Shown one piece after another: positions 24,563-31,445 of a stretch of DNA of 35,500 nucleotides (the first letter of the stretch is position 1; every line of letters begins with the position of its first letter). This DNA is from DASPWV01 sp046727855 (GTDB lineage Bacteria > Acidobacteriota > Vicinamibacteria > Vicinamibacterales > UBA2999): NCBI GenBank assembly GCA_046727855.1, contig JBKPDL010000079.1:1-35500 (forward strand). The letters run 5' to 3'. Below the pieces are notes generated by a model that did no database searches, had not been told where the DNA came from, and saw nothing but the letters and a program-made list of their open reading frames with translations. The translations under genes were made by a program, and so were the position numbers.

Positions 24563-24563
24563 C

Positions 24564-25721
24564 ATGATCACGACTCGGAGGGAGATTCTCAAAGGCAGCC
24601 TTGCCGCCGCAGGACTCTCGGTGCTCGGCATTCCTGAGTGGGCGCTGCCGGCGCTTGCGCAGGGCGAAACCGTTGTCCCGTTCACCGACTTTCCGCAGAA
24701 CTTCAACGCGAATCCCGCGCCCGATCGACGTCTCCTTGACGTGCGGACCATCAGCAGTCCGTTCACGCCGATCGATCAGTTCTTCACGACGCAGCACTAT
24801 GGCCATCCCGTCATCGACCCGGCCACATATCGATTGAAGGTGTCGGGCCTCGTCGATAAGCCGCTGTCGTTGTCGCTCGACGAGCTGCGGAAGATGAAGG
24901 GCGCCGAGCTCGTGGCGGGGTTCGAATGCTCCGGCAACCGTGGGCCGCTGCAGGGGTTGTGCGGCAACGGCCGCTGGACCGGCGTGCCGCTGCGCGCCGT
25001 CCTCGATCAGGCGGGCGTCAAAGCGCAGGCGCGCGAGTTCGTGTTCTTCGGCGCCGATCGCGGCAAGGAAGAAGTGGAATTCCGTACGCAGAAATACGAA
25101 GTCGAACAACAGTACGGCCGCAGCCTTCCGCGCGAGAAAGCGCTCTCACCCGATCCGTTTCTTGCGTATGCGTTGAACGGCACGCCGCTCACGCGCCATC
25201 AGGGATCGCCGCTGCGCTTGATCGTGCCAGGTTGGTATGGCGCGCCCAACGTGAAGTGGTTGAGCGAAATTCACGTGCAGGAAGACGCCTATCTCGGGAA
25301 ATTTCAAGCCCGCTGGTACCGAACGCTCAGAGGCGAAATGATCAACGGCGAGATGAAATGGACCGAGACCGCCATCACGCACATGAATCCGAAGTCGTTT
25401 ATCGCGCGGGTCACTTCCGACGGCAGCCGTTACAAAATCCTCGGCGTCGTCCTCAACGACGGAACGCCGCTCAAGTCCGTGGAAGTGAAGGTGGACGACG
25501 GACCGTGGCAGCCGGCAACGCTCGATCCCGCCACTAAAGACAAGTACTCGTGGAAGCTTTTCAGCTTCGCGTGGAACGATCCGCCGAAGGGTGAGCACAC
25601 GCTGGTGTCGCGCGTCACCGAAGTCAGCGGCAAAGTGCAGCCGACGGCGCAAGAGCTCGAGAACAAGAAGACGTTCCTCGAGGATAACTCGCAGACGCCG
25701 AGGAAGGTGACGATTAGCTGA
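24564..25721 (+). CDS. Tat-exported molybdopterin-dependent oxidoreductase (sulfite oxidase / MsrP-like)
   Basis: 385 residues. The N-terminus is a twin-arginine signal (TRREILKGSLAAAGLSVLG), as expected for a cofactor loaded in the cytoplasm. The oxidoreductase molybdopterin domain spans about 55-260; FECSGNRG contains Cys122, which matches the conserved molybdenum-ligating Cys of the sulfite oxidase family. PLRLIVPGWYGAPNVKWL is also typical. A C-terminal Mo-co dimerisation-like domain (about 270-370) makes it closer to sulfite oxidase than to the shorter MsrP. It should reduce or oxidise a small sulfur compound in the periplasm; no heme partner is encoded next to it. The amidase follows after 33 bases. 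Confidence 0.88.
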   Translation: MITTRREILKGSLAAAGLSVLGIPEWALPALAQGETVVPFTDFPQNFNANPAPDRRLLDVRTISSPFTPIDQFFTTQHYGHPVIDPATYRLKVSGLVDKPLSLSLDELRKMKGAELVAGFECSGNRGPLQGLCGNGRWTGVPLRAVLDQAGVKAQAREFVFFGADRGKEEVEFRTQKYEVEQQYGRSLPREKALSPDPFLAYALNGTPLTRHQGSPLRLIVPGWYGAPNVKWLSEIHVQEDAYLGKFQARWYRTLRGEMINGEMKWTETAITHMNPKSFIARVTSDGSRYKILGVVLNDGTPLKSVEVKVDDGPWQPATLDPATKDKYSWKLFSFAWNDPPKGEHTLVSRVTEVSGKVQPTAQELENKKTFLEDNSQTPRKVTIS

Positions 25722-25744
25722 CATCCGCGATGTAGCGATGTCAG
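25718..25744 (+). promoter_or_regulatory. Intercistronic hairpin between oxidoreductase and amidase
   Basis: CTGACATC (25718-25725) pairs perfectly with GATGTCAG (25737-25744) around an 11-base loop. The left arm includes the TGA stop of the upstream gene and the right arm runs into the AGGGAG ribosome-binding site (25743-25748) of the amidase, a layout suited to translational coupling. Confidence 0.45.
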
Positions 25745-25754
25745 GGAGTGGGAG

Positions 25755-27572
25755 ATGTTGAACGTCGACGAAACGCGACGACGGTTCATTGCGCACTTTG
25801 CGGGACTTGGGCTCGGCACGACGCTCGTGCCGGGCGTGCTCTGGGCGCGCATGCAGGATGCGGGCATGAGCGCCGTCACGCTGGAGATGGTGACCGACGC
25901 GCTACAACTGTCGGGGATCGAGTTGAGTGAGACCGAGCGGAAGGCAATGGTGGATTCAGCCAACCAGAACCTCACGCGGTATCAGGAACTTCGCAAGATT
26001 CACATCCCGAACGACGTCTCGCCGCCGTTTCACTTCAGCGCGATCGTGCCCGGCATCGAAGTCAACAAGACGCGGCTGCCGTTTCGCTTGAGTCCTGCAC
26101 CGGCGGTAAAGCGGCCCGCCAATCTCGAAGACGTTGCGTGCTGGCCCGTGCGTCATCTCGCCGAGCTCCTGCGCACCCGACAGGTGACCTCGTCCGAGCT
26201 CACGGAGATGTACCTCGCGCGTCTCCATCGCTACAACCCGAAGTTGAACAACGTCGTCACGTTCCTCGACGATTACGGCCGGGCCGAGGCAAAGCGTGCC
26301 GACTCGGAGATCGCGGCAGGGAAATACAAAGGGCCGTTGCACGGTATTCCGTGGGGCGCCAAGGACATTATTTCGGTCAAAGGTTTCAAGACCACGTGGG
26401 GTTCGCCCGCTTTCAAGGAGCAGGAATTCGACTACGACGCGAGCGTGGTCGAGATGCTGCGCGACGCCGGCGCGGTGTTGATCGCAAAGCTCGCAACTGG
26501 CGAGCTCGCCGCCGGCGACAACTGGTTTGGCGGGCAGACGAAAAGCCCGTGGGATCCGGGGCAGGGCTCGAGCGGATCATCGGCCGGTCCGTCGTCGGCG
26601 ACCGCCGCAGGCTGCGTCGCCTTCGGCATCGGCAGTGAAACCAGCGGATCGATTCTCAGTCCTTCAGCGCGGTGCGGACTCGCCGGCCTTCGCCCGACGT
26701 TCGGTCGCATCAGCCGCTACGGCGTGATGGCGTTGTCATGGACGCAGGATCGTCTCGGTCCGATCTGCCGCTATGCCGAAGACTGCGCCATCGTGATGCA
26801 GGCGATCGCCAAGCCCGATGGACGCGACATGAGCGTCTCCGATGTTCCGTTCAACTGGAACGCGCAACTCGACGTGCGCAAACTGAGGGTTGGCTACATC
26901 AAGGAATCGTTCGACGAGCTCACCAACGCCGACGCCAAAAAGAACGCGCAGCACGTGCTCGACACGCTCACGCCGCTCGGCGTCGCGCGGTTCATCCCGT
27001 TGCCGATTCCCGAGTTCACGACCAACCTAAGCGGACTCGGTGTCGAATCGGCAGCGTTCTTCGACGAGTACGCGCGCGCCGGCAAGATGAAAGAGGCGCG
27101 GGGCGGAGGCAGGCCAAACGGTCGACTCGTTCCCGCCGTCGAATTCCTGCAGCAGCAGCGGCTCCGCACGATGATGATGATGGAGCTCGCCAAAGCTACC
27201 TCGAATGTCGACGTGTACATCGTCGCCTCCAATAACACCGGTGTTGGTGGTCCGGGCGGCGGGCGCGGCGGCGCCGGTGGACGTGGTGACACAGCGCCGG
27301 GTGCGGAGCCTGAGGCGCCGAGCGGAGGTGGAGGAGGACGCGGAGGCCGAGGAGGCGCTCCGCAAGGTCCCACTCAGCGCCACTTCACGATGGCCAACCT
27401 CGCGTGCTATCCCGCGATAAACGTGCCGAACGGGTTTGCCGCCACCGGTACGCCGACAAACGTCACATTTTTTGCGCGTCCGTTCGGCGAAATGGAACTG
27501 TTGGCGCTTGCGAAGGCGTATCAGGACGCAGCCGGCTTTCACATGAAGCGGCCAACGAAACTCGATACCTAG
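25755..27572 (+). CDS. Tat-signal amidase-signature family protein
   Basis: 605 residues. The N-terminus has a twin-arginine-like signal (TRRRFIAHFAGLGLG), so it probably works in the periplasm. The amidase-signature triad is present: Lys203 in WGAKDI, cis-Ser275 in GSSGSSAGPSS and nucleophile Ser299 in GSETSGSILSPS. These enzymes hydrolyse amide bonds of small molecules or peptides. Residues about 496-540 are a Gly/Arg/Pro-rich insertion (GGGRGGAGGRGD and GGGGGRGGRGG) in a loop near the substrate side, unusual for the family. AGGGAG lies 6 bases before ATG. It forms an operon with the sulfite-oxidase-like gene. The substrate is unknown. Confidence 0.88.
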   Translation: MLNVDETRRRFIAHFAGLGLGTTLVPGVLWARMQDAGMSAVTLEMVTDALQLSGIELSETERKAMVDSANQNLTRYQELRKIHIPNDVSPPFHFSAIVPGIEVNKTRLPFRLSPAPAVKRPANLEDVACWPVRHLAELLRTRQVTSSELTEMYLARLHRYNPKLNNVVTFLDDYGRAEAKRADSEIAAGKYKGPLHGIPWGAKDIISVKGFKTTWGSPAFKEQEFDYDASVVEMLRDAGAVLIAKLATGELAAGDNWFGGQTKSPWDPGQGSSGSSAGPSSATAAGCVAFGIGSETSGSILSPSARCGLAGLRPTFGRISRYGVMALSWTQDRLGPICRYAEDCAIVMQAIAKPDGRDMSVSDVPFNWNAQLDVRKLRVGYIKESFDELTNADAKKNAQHVLDTLTPLGVARFIPLPIPEFTTNLSGLGVESAAFFDEYARAGKMKEARGGGRPNGRLVPAVEFLQQQRLRTMMMMELAKATSNVDVYIVASNNTGVGGPGGGRGGAGGRGDTAPGAEPEAPSGGGGGRGGRGGAPQGPTQRHFTMANLACYPAINVPNGFAATGTPTNVTFFARPFGEMELLALAKAYQDAAGFHMKRPTKLDT

Positions 27573-27573
27573 C

Positions 27574-27590
27574 GGTAGGTAACTCCTACC
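27574..27590 (+). terminator. Weak hairpin after the amidase gene
   Basis: GGTAGG and CCTACC pair around TAACT, immediately after the TAG stop. No T-run follows, so intrinsic termination is doubtful. The 27591-27753 stretch shows nothing else I can name. Confidence 0.3.
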
Positions 27591-27753
27591 AGCCCAAGCT
27601 TCCATTCTTACCTCATCCAGTTCCGCCCGAATGCTCAATCGCACATTCCGCTATTCAGTACGCAAAAAACTGACGATAACTGGATGGCACGCAACCTGCA
27701 CCCCACAACAGTGAACGGCGTCACAAGGGCGTCGCGGAGGGTGAAAGGGCAAC

Positions 27754-27879
27754 ATGTCGGCGCAAGATCTGAAGTTCGTTCGGTTGGTCTCACTTACTGC
27801 TGCAGCGTCGCTCGGCGTAAGCGCCACCGTTGGCGTGGTGGTTGTCGCAGCGGCTGCGTTGCTGCAGCAGCTGTTGTAG
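27754..27879 (+). CDS. Putative 41-residue hydrophobic membrane mini-protein
   Basis: ATG 27754 to TAG 27877-27879 encodes 41 residues: MSAQDLKFVRLVSLTAAA, then a strongly hydrophobic stretch with GVVVVAAAALLQQLL. This would make one membrane helix with a short charged N-terminus. A good ribosome-binding site (GAAAGGG, 27743-27749) is placed correctly. The gene overlaps the 3' end of the convergent zinc-ribbon gene by 86 bases. I do not recognise the family, and the evidence is only composition and ribosome-binding site. Confidence 0.4.
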   Translation: MSAQDLKFVRLVSLTAAASLGVSATVGVVVVAAAALLQQLL

Positions 27880-28414
27880 CAAAACAAAAGGGGTGACCGC
27901 AGTTCACACACACGAACTCGTCATACCCGCCCCGTGATGTGACATAGCGCACGTAATGTCCTAATACCACGCACATCAGGGGGTGCCGGATCCTGCGGGC
28001 ATGCGTTTCTGACTTCAGGAACGAATGCCCGCAGTGACAGGCATGTTCGACAAACCCATCGCGCTTCGCCACTACCACGGCGCGATGCCCAAACAAGCCG
28101 CACAAATACCGAACTTTTTTTGAGAACTCCCGAGCATTCCAGTAGGGATTGCCGTCGTGCGGGTACACGAGCGGATGCCCGCACTGGACACACACGTATT
28201 CCCGGCATCCGTCGCGATCGGCTAGTCGCCGGTACCTGTGCTTCCCGAGAAAGCACGACAGGGTATGGCGGACGCGGGTCAGCGATCCGTTGCGAGCGAG
28301 GTAATCCGCGCCACATCGGCAGCGATGCGCACCGCTGTCTTCGACGAGCGAGTGATTGTCGACGTGGTGACCCCAGAGGGCGCACGATAGCGCAGCCGTA
28401 GTTCCCTGGCTCAT
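27794..28414 (-). CDS. Protein with four tandem zinc-ribbon-like modules
   Basis: 206 residues from ATG 28414 (GTG 28444 is also in frame). Four modules repeat with starts at Cys11, Cys54, Cys105 and Cys148. Each begins C-x(2-4)-G-[HK] (CALWGHH, CFLGKH, CGLFGH, CVVLGHY) and ends with a second knuckle: HRCRCG (32-35), YVCVQCGHPL (75-82), HACHCGHSF (126-132), FVCVNCGHPF (169-176). The pattern resembles the small phage zinc-ribbon family DUF1660, by memory, but four in one chain is unusual. The last 30 residues look non-conserved and overlap the mini-protein on the other strand. No signal peptide is seen. Binding to nucleic acid or protein is possible but not shown. Confidence 0.65.
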   Translation of the reverse strand: MSQGTTAALSCALWGHHVDNHSLVEDSGAHRCRCGADYLARNGSLTRVRHTLSCFLGKHRYRRLADRDGCREYVCVQCGHPLVYPHDGNPYWNAREFSKKVRYLCGLFGHRAVVVAKRDGFVEHACHCGHSFLKSETHARRIRHPLMCVVLGHYVRYVTSRGGYDEFVCVNCGHPFCFATTAAAATQPLRQPPRQRWRLRRATLQQ

Positions 28415-28546
28415 GCCAGATAATGTGCCAACGCGCCGCAACACGGCTCATCCGCGTGCGGCGCGATAGCGCATCGACCGGACTCAGCGCGTTGGAATCG
28501 CCGCGACTACCTGCGCGATCGCCTCGTCCTTCGCTCCGCCGATCTC

Positions 28547-30250
28547 GTGCAGCGGCCACTTCGATTTGCTCTCGTCGATGAAGCCGATTCCATCCTGATC
28601 GACGAGGCGCGAAGTCCGCTCGTAATCGCTGGCGCAGTCGGCCGCGAAACGCCAATATCGGTTCAGCTCGCGGGTATCACCGGCATTCTCCGCGCCGGCA
28701 TCGACTTCGAAACCGACGAGTACGCGCGCAATGTCGAGCTCACCGACGCAGGAATCGAGCGCGTCGAGGCGTTGCTGGAGTGCGGCAGCCTGCATCACGA
28801 GCGCAACTTCGGCCTTCTCACCGAACTGAATTGCGCGCTGCATGCGCGGGTGCTGCTGAAGCGCGACGTTGATTACATTGTTCGGAACGGACGCATCGAG
28901 ATGGTCGACGAGTTGACCGGCCGGGTCGTCCGCGACCGCCATTGGCCGGATGGTCTTCAGGCGGCCGTCGAGGCCAAAGAGGGACTCGATCGGCAGCCCG
29001 ATGGCCAGATTCTCGGTTCCATTACGCTGCAACATTTCCTGAAAAGCTACCCACGACTGTGTGGGATGACCGGCACGGCGGCCGACGCCGCCGAGGAGTT
29101 GCGAGATACCTACGGCTTGCGCGTTGCGGTGATTCCGACGAACCGTCCGTGCGTTCGCACCGATCATCCCGACCTGGTCTTCACTCATCGCGACGCCAAG
29201 GAGCGTGCGCTCGTTGAGGAAATCCGGCGCAGCCACCGAGCGAGGCGGCCGGTGTTGGTGGGAACGCTGACCGTCGAAGAGTCGGAGCGGCTTGCGCAGA
29301 ACATCCGCTCCATCGGCATTTCCTGCGAAGTGCTCAATGCTCGCCACGATGCGGAAGAAGCGCGCATCGTCGCGGGGGCCGGCGCGCCCGGCGCGGTGAC
29401 CATCTCCACGAACATGGCGGGCCGAGGTACCGACATCCGCCTTGGCGGCGCCGATGAACGCGAGCGCAACGCCGTTGTCGCGCTCGGCGGGCTTTACGTG
29501 ATCGGAACCAACCGCCATGAATCACGCCGTGTGGACCTGCAATTACGCGGACGCGCAGGCCGGCAGGGCGATCCCGGCGAGACCCGCTTTTTCGTGAGTC
29601 TCGAGGACGACCTGCTGGTTCGCTACGGGGTACATCAGCTCATTCCGGCTCGTTTCATGCCGGCCCCGAGCGATAACCCAATTGAGCGTCGCGTGGTTCG
29701 CCGCGAGATCGCGCGCGCACAGCGCATCGTTGACGGTCAAAATCGAGAGATTCGGCAGACGCTTTGGCACTACACCGCGATCGTCGACGAGCAGCGCAGG
29801 CGGGTGATGGCCTGGCGTCAGGAAGTGCTCGCGGCAGCGGCCGGCGACGACGCTGGCCGCGCGCAGCAGTTGCGACTTCTGTGTGGCATCGATCGCGAGT
29901 GGCGACGGCACCTCGCGATTTGCGCTGATATCCGCGAGGGGATTCACCTCGTATCTCTTGGCGGTCTCGACCCCTTGACGCGATTCACCGACGAGGTGGC
30001 TGCCGCCTTCGATGGATTCGAAGAGCGGGTAGAAGCCGCAGTCGGAGACGCCGATGCCATCGATCTCACAGGGCCATTGGCAACGTCGACCTACGTCGTC
30101 AATGACGACCCTTTCCGCAATCAGATTGCCGTGCGACTGACGGGACCCGGCAAGACGACCATGACGATCTGGGCAGCCGCGTTCGCCACGCCGCTGCTGT
30201 TGCTATGGACGGTCCTCGATCGCCTCATGCGAAGACGTCGGCGTTCGTAA
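28547..30250 (+). CDS. SecA-family protein lacking the N-terminal Walker A region
   Basis: 567 residues from GTG 28547; SecA-like sequence continues upstream in frame to YLRDRLV at about 28508. The protein enters SecA at LVDEADSILIDEARSPLVIAG (Walker B region), then has MVDELTGRVVRDRHWPDGLQ, GMTGTA, an intact second motor domain (STNMAGRGTDIRLGG, LQLRGRAGRQGDPGETRFF) and a helical scaffold. About 200 expected N-terminal residues, including the GEGKT Walker A, are absent; in-frame upstream sequence reaches a stop at 28421 without resembling SecA. The C-terminus ends in a hydrophobic helix (TIWAAAFATPLLLLWTVL) and Arg-rich tail instead of the zinc-binding tail. It is either a remnant of a SecA2-like paralogue or a cut-down protein. 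Confidence 0.75.
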   Translation: MQRPLRFALVDEADSILIDEARSPLVIAGAVGRETPISVQLAGITGILRAGIDFETDEYARNVELTDAGIERVEALLECGSLHHERNFGLLTELNCALHARVLLKRDVDYIVRNGRIEMVDELTGRVVRDRHWPDGLQAAVEAKEGLDRQPDGQILGSITLQHFLKSYPRLCGMTGTAADAAEELRDTYGLRVAVIPTNRPCVRTDHPDLVFTHRDAKERALVEEIRRSHRARRPVLVGTLTVEESERLAQNIRSIGISCEVLNARHDAEEARIVAGAGAPGAVTISTNMAGRGTDIRLGGADERERNAVVALGGLYVIGTNRHESRRVDLQLRGRAGRQGDPGETRFFVSLEDDLLVRYGVHQLIPARFMPAPSDNPIERRVVRREIARAQRIVDGQNREIRQTLWHYTAIVDEQRRRVMAWRQEVLAAAAGDDAGRAQQLRLLCGIDREWRRHLAICADIREGIHLVSLGGLDPLTRFTDEVAAAFDGFEERVEAAVGDADAIDLTGPLATSTYVVNDDPFRNQIAVRLTGPGKTTMTIWAAAFATPLLLLWTVLDRLMRRRRRS

Positions 30251-30261
30251 TACATCTTTCG

Positions 30262-30284
30262 AAAAGGGGTCAGACTCCCTTTTT
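30262..30284. repeat. REP-like palindrome with GGGGTCAGACTCCC core
   Basis: AAAAGGGGTCAGACTCCC followed by a T-run folds into a hairpin with one unpaired base. GGGGTCAGAC-type palindromes are, from memory, common dispersed repeats linked to REP-associated transposases. Here it sits 11 bases after the SecA-like stop and may also serve as its terminator, since TTTTT follows the stem. Confidence 0.5.
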
Positions 30285-30575
30285 CCCTTGGGTTGAAGCT
30301 GGGCTGCAGCGTCGGCGTGCCGACCACGAGGCGAGGTTGCGATTGAAAGGGGGGACGCGTCGAGCGCGCGGCGTTGATCGGCTCGACTCGTAAGCTACTT
30401 CGATAAACCGGCCGTCTCGATCGATCCGGAGCGCGACCACCCGCGGCTTGCCACGGACTTGACAATTCTGGAGGAGTTCTCGCGCCGCAACCGATTCCAG
30501 ATCGATCGCCACCGGCCCTGCGCCGGACGTGAACGGGACGATGAACCCCTCGACCAGGGATGCTGTTCCGGCGCG
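30270..30575 (-). other. Displaced C-terminal reading frame of the HTH/RDD gene
   Basis: In a second minus-strand frame, starting near 30572, the bases encode TASLVEGFIVPFTSGAGPV and then IDLESVAARELLQNC and PRVVALRIDRDGRFIEVAYE. This has normal protein composition and high GC at codon third positions, whereas the continuing frame of the main gene becomes an unnatural Ser/Arg-rich tail. It indicates that the true protein changes frame here: one base appears to be missing around 30565-30575. Confidence 0.55.
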
Positions 30576-31324
30576 TAGAGGCAGACGCCGGGCGTGTTGC
30601 CCAGTACAAGGATGGCGCCACAGTAATAGCAGAGTGCGGCGACGCTGAACGGCGCCCAAAAGACATCGAGAATGACGAACAGACACACGCTGATGGCGCC
30701 GAGGATGGCGATGTCGAACGCCGCGGCGCTGATGCGGGGCGGCAATCGTTCGAGCAGTGGCCCCCCGATGAACCACGAACAATGCTTGGCCAGCATGACC
30801 CGAAGCCGTGTGCGCCGGGGGCGGGTAGATGCGGCCGGCGCCGGAGGCGTTTCCTCGGGCTCGGGAAAGCGTTCCATGAATTCGCGCACGACCGGTTCGG
30901 GATCGAGCCCGATCGAAGTGGCGTACGCTCGAATAAACGCACGCCGGTAAAAACCGATCGGCCATCGCGACACGTCGTCGTTCTCAAGTCCTTCGAGGAG
31001 AGCACCCAGGATCTTCGTGGATTCGGCGATCGAGGCAATCGAAACCCTTCGGCGTTCGCGTTCGCGCCTCAGACGCGCGCCAAAACTGAGGGGCGTGTCG
31101 GCCGACTGTGTCTTCGTAGACTGTGTCGCTGGACGCTGTGCCGCTGAAGGCTGGATCGCTGAGGACTGGCTCGCGGAAGTACGGGGCGTCGAAGGCTGTG
31201 ACCCCGCGGACTCTGCCGGCGAAGACTGCTTCGTCGAAGACTCGGTCGCGGGTTGTGCCTTGGGGGGCTGCTTCGAAGCGGACGAATGATCAGAGGACTG
31301 CATGCGGGCACTACGTTGCGACAT
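30395..31324 (-). CDS. RodZ-like HTH protein with RDD-type membrane domain (frameshifted)
   Basis: About 309 residues from ATG 31324; ATG 31303 is also possible. Residues up to about 75 are Ser/Gln/Pro/Thr-rich with a 5-residue period (SSAIQ, PSAAQ, RPATQ, STKTQ). A helix-turn-helix of the RodZ/HTH_25 type follows (FGARLRRERERRRVSIASIA, then ESTKILGALLEGLENDD and FYRRAFIRAYATSIGLDP). Two hydrophobic helices then resemble an RDD domain (AAAFDIAILGAISVCLFVIL and LVLGNTPG). After LYAPEQ the frame degenerates and the plausible continuation is in another frame (see 30270-30575). It is therefore a pseudogene, a sequencing error or a programmed shift. It probably linked membrane and DNA or cytoskeleton, by family. 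Confidence 0.65.
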   Translation of the reverse strand: MSQRSARMQSSDHSSASKQPPKAQPATESSTKQSSPAESAGSQPSTPRTSASQSSAIQPSAAQRPATQSTKTQSADTPLSFGARLRRERERRRVSIASIAESTKILGALLEGLENDDVSRWPIGFYRRAFIRAYATSIGLDPEPVVREFMERFPEPEETPPAPAASTRPRRTRLRVMLAKHCSWFIGGPLLERLPPRISAAAFDIAILGAISVCLFVILDVFWAPFSVAALCYYCGAILVLGNTPGVCLYAPEQHPWSRGSSSRSRPAQGRWRSIWNRLRRENSSRIVKSVASRGWSRSGSIETAGLSK

Positions 31325-31445
31325 CAGTTGCCGCGTGACGAGCAAGTCGCAAGCCAGTCATGTCGCCTGCAAAAATCGAGCAAACGCTCCAGCACTCAGA
31401 ATGGCGCACAGTGTAGCATGTAAAAACAACACGACGCGCGGCGAT

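Noticed and set aside
28415..28440. TGGCAC string upstream of the zinc-ribbon gene, resembling a sigma54 -24 box
   Set aside because: The matching -12 GC is one base out of place and the element nearly touches the start codon.
28484..29518. Open frame of 344 codons on the minus strand
   Set aside because: It is antisense to the SecA-like gene, whose motifs are unmistakable.
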